From NCBI GenBank assembly GCA_902769535.1, contig CACXPH010000018.1, positions 1 through 50,139 of the forward strand: a DNA stretch of 50,139 bases, in the 5' to 3' direction. Below, one piece after another: positions 1 to 7,871 of the stretch (position 1 is its first letter; each line of letters opens with the position of its first letter). A program made the position numbers and the translations under genes. Under the pieces are notes generated by a model, which saw only the letters and a list, made by a program, of their open reading frames with translations, did no database searches and was not told the DNA's origin. This DNA is from an uncultured Bacteroidales bacterium (GTDB taxonomy: Bacteria > Bacteroidota > Bacteroidia > Bacteroidales > Paludibacteraceae).

Positions 1-96
1 AAGCTCTTTTACGACACCCGTCTTATCGAATTTGCGTTTGAATTTCTTAATCGCGCGCTCGATGTTCTCACCTTCTTTAACAGGAACGATAATCAT
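1..96 (-). CDS. rpsU: 30S ribosomal protein bS21 (3' part beyond window)
   Basis: The N-terminal 32 codons are present, beginning MIIVPVKEGENIERAIKK; the gene runs off the left edge. bS21 is a small basic protein of the 30S platform next to the anti-Shine-Dalgarno end of 16S rRNA. The ATG at 96 follows an almost perfect Shine-Dalgarno, AAGGAGGTG (about 103-111), exceptional in this window. In Bacteroidota bS21 is known to help hide the anti-SD, and a strong SD on rpsU is thought to make its translation self-regulating. The gene begins 21 bp after the 3' end of tRNA-Leu with no room for another promoter, so the two are probably co-transcribed. Identification is firm. Confidence 0.95.
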   Translation of the reverse strand, partial: MIIVPVKEGENIERAIKKFKRKFDKTGVVKEL

Positions 97-102
97 TGCT
101 TA

Positions 103-111
103 CACCTCCTT
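103..111 (-). promoter_or_regulatory. Strong Shine-Dalgarno of rpsU
   Basis: AAGGAGGTG on the - strand, about 6 nt before the rpsU ATG, complements the 3' end of 16S rRNA over nine bases. Most genes here have no SD, so this site is likely functional in autoregulation by bS21 rather than ordinary initiation. Confidence 0.75.
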
Positions 112-117
112 TCGTTG

Positions 118-197
118 TACCCAGGGCCGGGATCGAACCGGCACGGTTTCCCATTGGTGTTTGAGACCAACGCGTCTACCAATTCCGCCACCTGGGC
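118..197 (-). tRNA. tRNA-Leu (anticodon CAA)
   Basis: The acceptor arms GCCCAGG and CCTGGGT pair, with discriminator A. The anticodon loop CTCAAAC, closed by TTGGT/ACCAA, reads CAA for UUG codons. A long variable arm, typical of a class II tRNA, lies between anticodon and T arms, and the T arm has GGTTCGATCC. CCA is not encoded. It lies directly upstream of rpsU behind the promoter at 232-264. Confidence 0.93.
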
Positions 198-231
198 AGT
201 GCTTATTCGCTTTTTGGGGCGAAAAGCGGGT

Positions 232-264
232 GCAAAAGTACTGCTTTTTTTTGAATTGACCAAA
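232..264 (-). promoter_or_regulatory. Promoter of tRNA-Leu/rpsU
   Basis: - strand: -33 TTTGGTCAATTC, spacer of eight A then GCAG, -7 TACTTTTGC. First T of -33 to first T of -7 is 24 bp. Only this promoter can serve both tRNA-Leu and rpsU. Confidence 0.75.
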
Positions 265-279
265 TTTTTCGCCTTTTTT

Positions 280-312
280 TTTGCAGAAATGCATTTTTTT
301 TTGTACTTTTGC
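280..312 (+). promoter_or_regulatory. Promoter of tcdA
   Basis: -33 TTTGCAGAAATGC at 280 and -7 TACTTTTGC at 304, 24 bp apart, with a T-rich spacer. The expected start is about 316, leaving only about 12 nt before ATG 328. It is divergent from the tRNA-Leu promoter. Confidence 0.7.
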
Positions 313-327
313 ACGCAAATTGGCAGA

Positions 328-1053
328 ATGATGAACGATTTCTACTCGAGAAGCGAGGCGTTATTGAGTACGAGAGGTCTGGAAGCGCTGCGTACGAAAC
401 GCGTCATCCTCTTTGGTGTCGGAGGCGTAGGCTCATGGGCAGCGGAATGTCTGATCCGTACCGGGGTGGTCCATCTCACTCTTGTGGACGGTGATACGGT
501 ACAGCCTTCGAACGTGAATCGTCAGCTCCCTGCAACCTGTGCCACCCTCGGGCGCCTCAAAGTGGAAGTCCTCAAAGAACGACTGCTTAGCATCCATCCC
601 GAAGCACAGATCACAGCGCTCCCGGAGATGGTGAATGCCGAGTGGTTGGAAGCTAACGGGTTAGAAGGGTATGATTATGTCATCGACGCCATCGACAGCG
701 TGAACGACAAGACAGACCTTATATTATACGCGTCGCGCGTACGCGCACTTAAGCTCTTCTGCTCGTTGGGTGCAGCGCTGCGGTTTGACCCTACTGCCGT
801 CACTACCGGTGAGTTGATGGGCATCAAAGGTGATGCCTTGGCCAAAGCGGTCCGGGCACGCATGAAACGATTGGATAGATATCCGCACAAGAAGATACGC
901 TGTGTTTATTCCACCGAACAGGCAGCAGTCATCGCGAAAAGTGAAGGGCGAGAGGCTACGGTGAAGGGAAGCCTCATGCAGGTCACCGCTGCATTCGGAT
1001 TAACCCTGGCGTCCCTCGTCATCAACGATACTTACAAACAAATCAAATTATAA
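328..1053 (+). CDS. tcdA: tRNA threonylcarbamoyladenosine dehydratase
   Basis: 241-residue E1-like (ThiF/MoeB fold) enzyme that cyclises t6A37 to ct6A in ANN-decoding tRNAs, using ATP. Visible: nucleotide-binding glycine loop GVGGVGSW, the DGDTVQPSNVNRQ block, DAIDSVNDK, and a conserved Cys in the CSLGAALRFDPT stretch. Length is close to the family norm (about 240-270). The reading frame is open upstream to 115 but that part covers the tRNA and the promoter, so ATG 328 (or 331) is chosen. It is followed 4 bp later by the AsmA-like gene. Formerly csdL/ygdL. Confidence 0.92.
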   Translation: MMNDFYSRSEALLSTRGLEALRTKRVILFGVGGVGSWAAECLIRTGVVHLTLVDGDTVQPSNVNRQLPATCATLGRLKVEVLKERLLSIHPEAQITALPEMVNAEWLEANGLEGYDYVIDAIDSVNDKTDLILYASRVRALKLFCSLGAALRFDPTAVTTGELMGIKGDALAKAVRARMKRLDRYPHKKIRCVYSTEQAAVIAKSEGREATVKGSLMQVTAAFGLTLASLVINDTYKQIKL

Positions 1054-1057
1054 TCAC

Positions 1058-2686
1058 ATGAAAAAAGGCAGCAAAATCACCCTAATCACATTGGGCGTAA
1101 TCATCGCTGTTTTAGGAATCGCATTCTTATGCGCGGACATCATCGTTTCGTACATGGTAAACCGCGAAGTGGACAAATCTCTGGCAGACCTGCCGGGTTG
1201 CGAAGCGTCTTGTGGTGACATACACCTGCGTTTCTTCAGCGGTACAGCGAGTGTGAAAGACCTGCATTTCTCGTATTGCGGAGAACAGGAAGGCAAAGAT
1301 AAAATGGCTCCCGGCATCGATATACACGTCGATCGCGTGGACGTAGGTCGTGTGTTCTATACGCTGCTGTTGAAGAAACGTCTGCTTGTCAGCGACGTAC
1401 GTATCAAGCACCCGCAAGTAGAGCTTTGGCTGGATGAGAACCAACCGGAGCGTTGCTTCCCGCAAATCAAAGACCAAGGTCTGGAGAAAGCGAATAACCA
1501 GTTTGATTTCTTCAAACTGATGGCTTTCCACCTCAATGATGCGGATTTCAATCTGCACAGCGTCCGCACTCCTCTGGATCTGGAGGTCAATGATTGCTCG
1601 CTGGCGGTACATGATCTGGCATATGACTCTGTCTTCACGTACTGCGACTCCGTTTACGCTTTCTCGCTGGGTCATGCAGCGGTCACTCTTCCTGACGGCA
1701 TGATGCGTCTGGAGACTAATGATATCGAGCATAGCGACCAAGGCGCATTGCGTATTGGTACCACGCGTATCGCCAACACGATGCCGCGTAAGAAATTAGG
1801 TGATATGGTCAAAGAGCCGGTGACCTGGATGGATATGACCGTAGAGAGCGTGGCTACGTCCCCTCTTAACCCGATCCGCAAAGCTCTGGCCAAGGACTTC
1901 ACATTAGACAAAATCAAAGTGGTGGTGGGCAAGATGGATATCTTCCGCGATGAGCGTTACCAGCCGAAAGAGCCGTTCGCTATGCCGCAGGAGATACTGA
2001 TGTCCATCCCCGCACACTTCATGATCAACCATGTTGACGCCCATATTAACGCTATAGACATCGAGTACGCCAGCACGAATGTCAATTGTGGTGAGCTGCA
2101 TCTGAAAGGAATCCAGGCCGCCGTAGATAACGTAACTAACAAACGCGGCGCTATCATGACCGCCGGGGGCACCTGTCCTATCCAGAAGGGTCAAGCCAAA
2201 GCATCGTTCAGCATGACGATGAACAAAGCGTGTGATTTCGGGATGAAGCTGCATGCTACGAATATCAGTGCAGACTATCTAAACACCTTCCTTCGCCCGC
2301 TCGTCGGTATGACATGCGAGTTGCAGTTGGATGATTTAGAGACCCAGTACACCGGTAACAGCGAGAAAGCATCCGGTACCTTCAAGATGCTCTATCACGG
2401 GCTTAAGGTACAGGTTCATCAGGAAGATGACATCCCTTACAAGATCGTGACCAAGAACGCGAAGACCTTCACGACGCTGGCTAATACGCTTCTGCCGAAG
2501 AGCAACCCGACGGCCGTAGATATCCACCCGCGTGCGTATGAGGTATCGTGGAAGCGCAACGAATGGAAACCCTTCCCGCTGTATCTGTTCGGCCCGTGTA
2601 TCGACGGCGCGATGGAGACGCTTCTCCCCGGACTGTTTGTACACAAGCAAGTGTCCAGTAAGAAATACGTGCCCATTAAGGATTAA
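1058..2686 (+). CDS. Membrane-anchored AsmA/DUF748-like protein
   Basis: 542 residues. An N-terminal transmembrane helix (about 7-29, ITLITLGVIIAVLGIAFLC) leads into a long beta-rich soluble part with the recurrent layout of AsmA/DUF748 proteins: an early strand naming a set (DIHLRFFSGTASVKDLHF), then repeated strands such as VDVGRVFYTLL and VSDVRIKHPQVELWLDENQ. Such proteins sit in the inner membrane with a periplasmic domain and are linked to phospholipid transport or envelope assembly; assignment here rests on layout and is moderate. It starts 4 bp after tcdA, so one transcript is likely, ending at the hairpin at 2691. Confidence 0.7.
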   Translation: MKKGSKITLITLGVIIAVLGIAFLCADIIVSYMVNREVDKSLADLPGCEASCGDIHLRFFSGTASVKDLHFSYCGEQEGKDKMAPGIDIHVDRVDVGRVFYTLLLKKRLLVSDVRIKHPQVELWLDENQPERCFPQIKDQGLEKANNQFDFFKLMAFHLNDADFNLHSVRTPLDLEVNDCSLAVHDLAYDSVFTYCDSVYAFSLGHAAVTLPDGMMRLETNDIEHSDQGALRIGTTRIANTMPRKKLGDMVKEPVTWMDMTVESVATSPLNPIRKALAKDFTLDKIKVVVGKMDIFRDERYQPKEPFAMPQEILMSIPAHFMINHVDAHINAIDIEYASTNVNCGELHLKGIQAAVDNVTNKRGAIMTAGGTCPIQKGQAKASFSMTMNKACDFGMKLHATNISADYLNTFLRPLVGMTCELQLDDLETQYTGNSEKASGTFKMLYHGLKVQVHQEDDIPYKIVTKNAKTFTTLANTLLPKSNPTAVDIHPRAYEVSWKRNEWKPFPLYLFGPCIDGAMETLLPGLFVHKQVSSKKYVPIKD

Positions 2687-2690
2687 CAAA

Positions 2691-2721
2691 AGAAGGCTCG
2701 CAAAGTGCGAGCCTTCTTTTT
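2691..2721. terminator. Bidirectional intrinsic terminator
   Basis: Perfect 11-bp stem (AGAAGGCTCGC, 5-nt loop, GCGAGCCTTCT) followed by T-rich sequence on both strands. It lies between the convergent AsmA-like gene and pgm. Confidence 0.88.
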
Positions 2722-2736
2722 ATTCCTTGGGTCGTG

Positions 2737-4518
2737 TTACAAACCGAGTGAAGCTTTGATAGCCGGAACACGTGCTTCTGCCTCCGCGGAGCAGCGCTCG
2801 TAGTCGGCGCCGGTGAACGGTTTTCCGCTCTTCACGGGTATCTCGAAGTAGAACTTGATCTTCGGCTCGGTACCGGACGGACGAACGGAAACCTTGAGAC
2901 CACCTTCGGTGAAGTACTGCAGTACATTACTCGTTGCATTCAGCGGCATCTCAATCGGGCTCTCCACCCACTTGCCGTCCTTCAACTCTTGTTGCTTGAG
3001 CAGCTTGAAGTCTTTGATCTTGATGACCTTCTCTCCGGCGATCTCTTTCGGCGGGTTGTTGCGGTAGTTAACCATCATCTGAGCGATCTCTTCAGCGCCC
3101 GTCTTACCCGGACGAACAACGTTGATAGTCGTCTCTTTCTGAAAACCGTAGTCTTCGTATATCTTGAGCAGGTAGTCGTACAGCGTCATGCCGTTATCCT
3201 TTGCATAGGCCGCGATCTCGCAGATGAGGCAGATAGCCGACGGCGAGCATTTATCACGAACAGCGTCGTACGGCAGGAAACCGAAGCTCTCCTCACCACC
3301 ACCGATATATTTGCGCTTACCTTCCCACATACGGATACGGTTGGCAATCCACTTGAAGCCGGTATATTCATCGGTCAGCGTTACACCTTGTGCGTCAGCG
3401 ATCTTGCGGATGAGCTCGGAGGTAACGATGGTCTTGACGATGTACATGTCGGGACGCATCTTACCAAGACGCTTCATATTATTGATAATGTAGTAGTGGT
3501 ACATGATGTTGGTCTGGTTACCGTTGATGATAACCCACTCGCCCTTGTCGTTACGGCAAACGATAGCTATACGGTCAGCATCCGGATCCGAAGCGATAAC
3601 AAGATCAGCGCCCAGTTTGGTACCGAGTTTCATACCGAGGGTCATAGCCTCAGCATTCTCAGGGTTCGGGGAAACGACTGTCGGGAAGTTACCGTCGATC
3701 ACCATCTGCTCGGGTACCACGTGGATATTCTGGAAGCCCCATGAGCGGAGACACATCGGCACAATCTGTCTTCCGGCACCGTGCATCGGCGTATAAACGA
3801 TGTTGAGGTCTTTCTGACGAAGGATCGAGTCTTGGTCGATCATGACTTCCTTCACAGCCATCATGTAGTCGTAATCCATCTCACCACCGATGATCTCAAT
3901 CAGGTCCTTGTTAGCCTCCCATTTAACGTCTGCGAGGGTTACTTTGTTCACCTCATTGATGATACCTTGGTCATGCGGCTGGAGCACCTGCGAACCATCC
4001 TCCCAGTAAGCCTTGTAACCATTGTACTCTTTGGGGTTGTGCGAAGCGGTAACGTTCACACCGCCTTGACATTTGAGATGACGGATAGCGAAGGAAACCT
4101 CCGGTGTCGGACGGAGCGACTCAAACAGATACACCTTAATGCCGTTCGCGGAGAAGATGTTGGCCACGGTCTCGGCGAAGAGACGACCGTTGTTACGGCA
4201 GTCGTGACCAACCACAACAGCTACGCGGCCGTTCTGTACGTTCTGGAAACCACCCTCTTTCTGCACTTTGAGCATGTAGTTGGCGTAACCTTGGGTAGCC
4301 ATGGCTACGATGTACTTGTTCATACGGTTCGTACCCGGACCCATGATACCACGCAGACCACCCGTACCGAATTCCAACGTACGATAGAAAGCATCGATGA
4401 GCTCGGTCTTGTCCTCTGCCTCCATCATCGCTTTCACTTGTGCGCGGGTCTCCGCGTCAAAAGGTTCCTTGGTCCACACCTCAGCAATCTCCATTACTTT
4501 TTTCAATTCTTCATTCAT
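2737..4518 (-). CDS. Phosphoglucomutase/phosphomannomutase
   Basis: 593-residue cytosolic alpha-D-phosphohexomutase that interconverts hexose 1- and 6-phosphates for glycogen and sugar-nucleotide synthesis. All four active-site signatures are present: TASHNPKE with the phosphoserine at about 159, metal loop DPDADR at about 311-316, sugar-binding GGGEESFGF at about 407, and phosphate-binding RPSGTEPK near 550. No signal peptide. It is last in the operon hflX-hpt-pgm (34 bp after hpt) and ends at the terminator 2691. A second, membrane-fused homologue lies at 45688-48579. Substrate preference (glucose or mannose) cannot be read from sequence. Confidence 0.93.
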   Translation of the reverse strand: MNEELKKVMEIAEVWTKEPFDAETRAQVKAMMEAEDKTELIDAFYRTLEFGTGGLRGIMGPGTNRMNKYIVAMATQGYANYMLKVQKEGGFQNVQNGRVAVVVGHDCRNNGRLFAETVANIFSANGIKVYLFESLRPTPEVSFAIRHLKCQGGVNVTASHNPKEYNGYKAYWEDGSQVLQPHDQGIINEVNKVTLADVKWEANKDLIEIIGGEMDYDYMMAVKEVMIDQDSILRQKDLNIVYTPMHGAGRQIVPMCLRSWGFQNIHVVPEQMVIDGNFPTVVSPNPENAEAMTLGMKLGTKLGADLVIASDPDADRIAIVCRNDKGEWVIINGNQTNIMYHYYIINNMKRLGKMRPDMYIVKTIVTSELIRKIADAQGVTLTDEYTGFKWIANRIRMWEGKRKYIGGGEESFGFLPYDAVRDKCSPSAICLICEIAAYAKDNGMTLYDYLLKIYEDYGFQKETTINVVRPGKTGAEEIAQMMVNYRNNPPKEIAGEKVIKIKDFKLLKQQELKDGKWVESPIEMPLNATSNVLQYFTEGGLKVSVRPSGTEPKIKFYFEIPVKSGKPFTGADYERCSAEAEARVPAIKASLGL

Positions 4519-4552
4519 AATGGTAATAAATTTAATGATTAATATTGTTGAT

Positions 4553-5095
4553 TTATTCTTTTACTTTGTAAATAGCGTCTAAGTTACGCACGAACCCATC
4601 GAAATCGAGCCCGTAACCGATCACGAACTCATCCGTCATCTCACGGCCTACATATTCCGGTTTGGCATCGTCGTACTCGAGTTTATTGGGTTTGAACAGC
4701 ATCGTCGCTACACGTACGGAAGTTGCTCCGTGTGCACGCATATGGGCTTTCAACTGATGGATCGTCAGGCCTGTGTCTATGATATCTTCGATGATGATCA
4801 CATCGCGCTGGTCCACTACCTGTTGCAGCGGCACGATGAACTCCAACTGACCGGTCGAAGCCATGCCATAATACGAACTGACGCGGATGAACGTCACCTC
4901 GCAACGCACGTCCTCAAGCGCGCGCAAAAGGTCTGCTGCGAACACGAAAGCACCGTTCAACACCACCACAAACAGCGGCTCTTTGTCCTTATAGTCCGCG
5001 CTGATCTGATTAGCCACTTGCTGCACGTCCTTCGCAATCTGCGTAGGCGTCAGCCATTCTTCGAAATGATAACCTTGTTCGTCAATTGTTCTCAT
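4553..5095 (-). CDS. hpt: Hypoxanthine phosphoribosyltransferase
   Basis: 180 residues, usual size. A purine-salvage enzyme joining hypoxanthine or guanine to PRPP to give IMP or GMP. The PRPP motif VIIIEDIIDTGLT is at residues 99-111, the hood and active-site loop SSYYGMASTG at about 73-82, and the first conserved block VVLNGAFVFAADL at about 44-56. Its ATG overlaps the hflX stop by four bases (ATGA, 5092-5095), so translation is coupled. Confidence 0.95.
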   Translation of the reverse strand: MRTIDEQGYHFEEWLTPTQIAKDVQQVANQISADYKDKEPLFVVVLNGAFVFAADLLRALEDVRCEVTFIRVSSYYGMASTGQLEFIVPLQQVVDQRDVIIIEDIIDTGLTIHQLKAHMRAHGATSVRVATMLFKPNKLEYDDAKPEYVGREMTDEFVIGYGLDFDGFVRNLDAIYKVKE

Positions 5096-6333
5096 GGCTC
5101 GTAATGTTGAAATAAAAAGTCATTATAGGGATAACGCTTTACGTGGATCGCCTTGATGCGATCGTACAGCAGCGCACGCAATGCGTCAATATTATCTTTC
5201 TTCTTAGCCGAGATGAAAATACAATCTTCACCGAGCCGTGCCATCCACGATTTCTCGAGATCCTCAAGCGACAGGTTCTCGCGTTGGATAGGTGTCAGGT
5301 CGTCTTCCTCCTTCGGTACATAGGTAAAGTTATCAATCTTATTGAAAACCACCACAGTCGGTTTGTCTTCCTTGCAGATATCCGCTATCGTCTGTTGCAC
5401 CACCTCGTACTGCTCCTCGAAATTCGGATGACTGATATCCACCACATGTACCAGCAAATCTGCCTCACGCACCTCGTCCAACGTTGATTTGAAGGACTCT
5501 ACCAAGTGGTGCGGCAGTTTGCGAATAAAGCCCACGGTGTCGGAAAGGAGGAACGGCAGGTTCTCAATCGTCACCTTGCGCACTGTGGTATCCAGCGTGG
5601 CAAAAAGCTTATTCTCCGCGAAGACATCGGATTTAGAGAGCAGATTCATTAGCGTACTCTTACCCACGTTCGTATAGCCCACCAACGCCACACGAACCAT
5701 CTTCCCTCTGTGTTGACGTTGCGTAGCCATCTGCTTGTCAATGGTCTTGAGTTGCTCACGGAGTAGCGCTATACGCTGACCTATCACTCGTTTGTCGGCT
5801 TCTATCTGCGTCTCACCCATTCCACGGTTCGTACCGCCACCACCACGCTGACGGTCCAAGTGACTCCACATACGCGTCAGACGCGGCAACATATACTGCA
5901 GATGCGCCATTTCGACTTGCGTCTTGGCATAACTGGTCTGGGCACGCTGAAGGAAAATCTCAAGAATTAGTATCGTACGGTCGATGACACGTACGTTGGC
6001 CGGATGTTTATCACGGTGATTGAGCGCTTTCTCGAGGTTACGAATCTGACGCGGACTGAGTTCGTCATCAAAGATAACAACATCCACCGGTTCTTCGCTA
6101 TGCTCACGACCGATGATATATTGGCGCACTTCCTCCAGCTTACCCTCACCCACATACGTGGCCGTATTGGGTTGCTCCAGGCGCTGCGTAAACCGTTTGA
6201 CGGGAACAATACCATGCGTGTCAGCCAAGAATGCCAACTCATCAAGATACTCTTTCGTGCGTTCTTCCGGCTGATTAGGCGTGATCAATCCTACCAAAAC
6301 CGCATGCTCTATGTACGGCTTAATCTCAATCAT
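5092..6333 (-). CDS. hflX: Ribosome-associated GTPase HflX
   Basis: 413 residues. N-terminal HflX domain with TATYVGEGKLEEV, a central coiled coil with the GGGGTNRGMGETQIE segment (about 164-178), then a GTPase domain: P-loop GYTNVGKST (219-227), DTVGFIRKLPHHLV (265 on), and NKID (about 326). HflX splits stalled 70S ribosomes. The frame is open upstream to 6390, but the -7 box is at 6348-6356, so a start there could not be transcribed; ATG 6333 is right. First gene of hflX-hpt-pgm. Confidence 0.94.
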   Translation of the reverse strand: MIEIKPYIEHAVLVGLITPNQPEERTKEYLDELAFLADTHGIVPVKRFTQRLEQPNTATYVGEGKLEEVRQYIIGREHSEEPVDVVIFDDELSPRQIRNLEKALNHRDKHPANVRVIDRTILILEIFLQRAQTSYAKTQVEMAHLQYMLPRLTRMWSHLDRQRGGGGTNRGMGETQIEADKRVIGQRIALLREQLKTIDKQMATQRQHRGKMVRVALVGYTNVGKSTLMNLLSKSDVFAENKLFATLDTTVRKVTIENLPFLLSDTVGFIRKLPHHLVESFKSTLDEVREADLLVHVVDISHPNFEEQYEVVQQTIADICKEDKPTVVVFNKIDNFTYVPKEEDDLTPIQRENLSLEDLEKSWMARLGEDCIFISAKKKDNIDALRALLYDRIKAIHVKRYPYNDFLFQHYEP

Positions 6334-6335
6334 AC

Positions 6336-6355
6336 ATCTTTGCGACTGCAAAGAT
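6336..6355. promoter_or_regulatory. Dyad over the hflX -7 box
   Basis: Perfect inverted repeat ATCTTTGC-GACT-GCAAAGAT. One arm contains the hflX -7 element; the other covers the presumed first transcribed bases. It may be an operator or a chance mirror of the -7 word. Confidence 0.4.
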
Positions 6356-6390
6356 ACAACAAAAAAATGACATACGCAAGCGTATGCCAT
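6348..6390 (-). promoter_or_regulatory. Combined rpsO terminator and hflX promoter
   Basis: On the - strand a 10-11 bp stem (ATGGCATACG / CGTATGTCAT, positions 6367-6390) is followed by seven T, an intrinsic terminator for rpsO. The 3' arm TTGCGTATGTCA is also the -33 element of hflX, 24 bp from -7 TATCTTTGC (6348-6356). A near copy lies at 49684-49726. Confidence 0.7.
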
Positions 6391-6415
6391 TCTTTTTCTG
6401 ATTTTTTCCGTAAAA

Positions 6416-6685
6416 TTATTTACGGATACCCAGTTCTTTGATGATTGCGCGGTAACGCTCGATGTCTTTAGCCTTCAGGTAATCCAACATACGACGACGC
6501 TTACCAACTAATGCGGTCAATGCGCGCTCAGTACCGAAGTCCTTGCGGTTCTCTTTCAAGTGCTCCGTCAGGTGGTTGATACGGAAAGTAAACAATGCGA
6601 TTTGGCTCTCAGCAGAACCGGTGTTCTTTGCATCGTTGCCGTATTTAGCGAACAACTCAGCTTTCTTCTCAGAAGTTAAATACAT
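6416..6685 (-). CDS. rpsO: 30S ribosomal protein uS15
   Basis: 89 residues from ATG 6685, exactly the family length; an in-frame ATG nine codons upstream adds nothing conserved. The start MYLTSEKK, the middle GSAESQIALFTFRINHLTEHLK and the end RRRMLDYLKAKDIERYRAIIKELGIRK are typical (given here in parts). uS15 binds the 16S central domain early in 30S assembly. Transcribed from the promoter at 6783-6815 with a leader of about 90 nt. Confidence 0.96.
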   Translation of the reverse strand: MYLTSEKKAELFAKYGNDAKNTGSAESQIALFTFRINHLTEHLKENRKDFGTERALTALVGKRRRMLDYLKAKDIERYRAIIKELGIRK

Positions 6686-6782
6686 TTCTGTGTTATTTTT
6701 TGAGTTATACAATCACCACTAAAGCCGGATCTGTCATCGCAACTTCGTGGCATTAAAATATTGCTTTTCTCCAAAAGCGGGT

Positions 6783-6815
6783 GCAAAAGTACTGCTTTTT
6801 TTTGGAATACACAAA
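6783..6815 (-). promoter_or_regulatory. Promoter of rpsO
   Basis: - strand: -33 TTTGTGTATTCC, spacer of A8 then GCAG, -7 TACTTTTGC; spacing 24 bp. The leader to ATG 6685 is about 90 nt, the longest of the promoter-defined leaders here, and could hold an S15-binding fold. Confidence 0.75.
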
Positions 6816-6823
6816 TTTTTGAG

Positions 6824-7849
6824 CTATTTTTTTACAAATTCATTGTAAATTGTGTATAATTGATGCCCATCTACACGCTCAAACGATTCCGGTAAGTCCA
6901 CTTTCGGTGCAGCTACGCCGTCACCTACTGACAACTCGGGTGCTACTTCTATATGTATCTCATCCCAAATACCCGTTTCGAGGATATGTGTCAGTAAGGT
7001 TGTACCGCCCTCCACTAAAATTGAATGAATATTTCGCTTCGCCAGATCGGACAAGACAAATGGCCAATCCGTGCGCTCACGATACACAATTGTCTCGATT
7101 CCATCGGAGAAAATCCGTGCATCGGCAGATATCCTGTTATGCCGATCCAAGGTCACCCGAATCGGGTTGCGACCTTCCCAATGGGTATTCATCAGACGCG
7201 GGTTATCGAGGAGCACTGTATTCGTTCCTACCATAATCGCCATATTCTCGGCACGCATACGATGCACCAGTTTTTTTGTTACCGGCGTCGAAATAGTCAA
7301 TGCACCGTTAAGATGTTTTCCTATTTCTATCTCACGTTTTTTATCGATGAATCCGTCCGCTGTTTGTGCCCATTTGAGGATGACGTACGGACGGCGCTGC
7401 TCGTGCAGACACAAGAAACGTTTGTTCAACTCGCGGCACTCCTTTTCCATCACGCCGACGACCACCTCTATTCCCGCTTCTCGTAACATCTGCACACCTT
7501 TGCCTGCCACCAACGGGTTCGGGTCTAACATACCGACTACTACCCGTCCTACGCCTTTCTCAATGATCAACTTCGCACAAGGCGGCGTCTTGCCGTAATG
7601 TGAGCAAGGTTCGAGAGAGACGAATAAAGTTGAATGCTTAAAGTCGAAAGTAGAAAGATTTTTTTCTTCGAAATGCTTAAAACAATTCACTTCCGCATGT
7701 GCCTGACCGAATTGCTCATGCCAGCCTTCGGCAAGAATCTGTCCATTAGCATCCACCAACACCGCACCCACCATCGGGTTCGGTGCTACAAAATACTCAC
7801 CTCGACGAGCAATTTCAATACAACGTGCTATATAATTTGCGTATTCCAT
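6824..7849 (-). CDS. ribD: Bifunctional riboflavin biosynthesis deaminase/reductase RibD
   Basis: 341 residues. The N-terminal cytidine-deaminase-type domain has zinc ligands HAE (51-53) and PCSHYGKTPPC (81-91); the C-terminal reductase domain includes GTNTVLLDNPRL and ILVEGGTTLL. It makes 5-amino-6-ribitylamino-uracil phosphate in flavin synthesis. A short insert between HAEVNC and VSLEPCSH, residues about 63-74 (EEKNLSTFDFKHSTL), is encoded by a 7-bp tandem repeat at 7626-7660. Divergent from prmC, with the prmC -33 element inside its first codons. No clear promoter of its own was found. Confidence 0.94.
   Translation of the reverse strand: MEYANYIARCIEIARRGEYFVAPNPMVGAVLVDANGQILAEGWHEQFGQAHAEVNCFKHFEEKNLSTFDFKHSTLFVSLEPCSHYGKTPPCAKLIIEKGVGRVVVGMLDPNPLVAGKGVQMLREAGIEVVVGVMEKECRELNKRFLCLHEQRRPYVILKWAQTADGFIDKKREIEIGKHLNGALTISTPVTKKLVHRMRAENMAIMVGTNTVLLDNPRLMNTHWEGRNPIRVTLDRHNRISADARIFSDGIETIVYRERTDWPFVLSDLAKRNIHSILVEGGTTLLTHILETGIWDEIHIEVAPELSVGDGVAAPKVDLPESFERVDGHQLYTIYNEFVKK
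7626..7660. repeat. Heptanucleotide repeat, 5 units, in ribD
   Basis: Units aaagttg, aatgctt, aaagtcg, aaagtag, aaagatt. It lies inside coding sequence and keeps the frame. One of ten such loci. Confidence 0.75.
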
Positions 7850-7868
7850 TTATTTTTTGTAATTTTGC
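7836..7868 (+). promoter_or_regulatory. Promoter of prmC
   Basis: -33 TTTGCGTATTCC (7836, inside ribD), -7 TAATTTTGC (7860-7868), spacing 24 bp. The expected start falls on or within a few bases of the GTG at 7872, so the mRNA would be leaderless or nearly so. Confidence 0.75.
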
Positions 7869-7871
7869 AGC

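Noticed and set aside
115-327. Upstream extension of tcdA
   Set aside because: Runs through tRNA-Leu and the tcdA promoter; cannot be transcribed as coding sequence.
6334-6390. Longer hflX start at 6390
   Set aside because: Lies upstream of the -7 box and inside the rpsO terminator.
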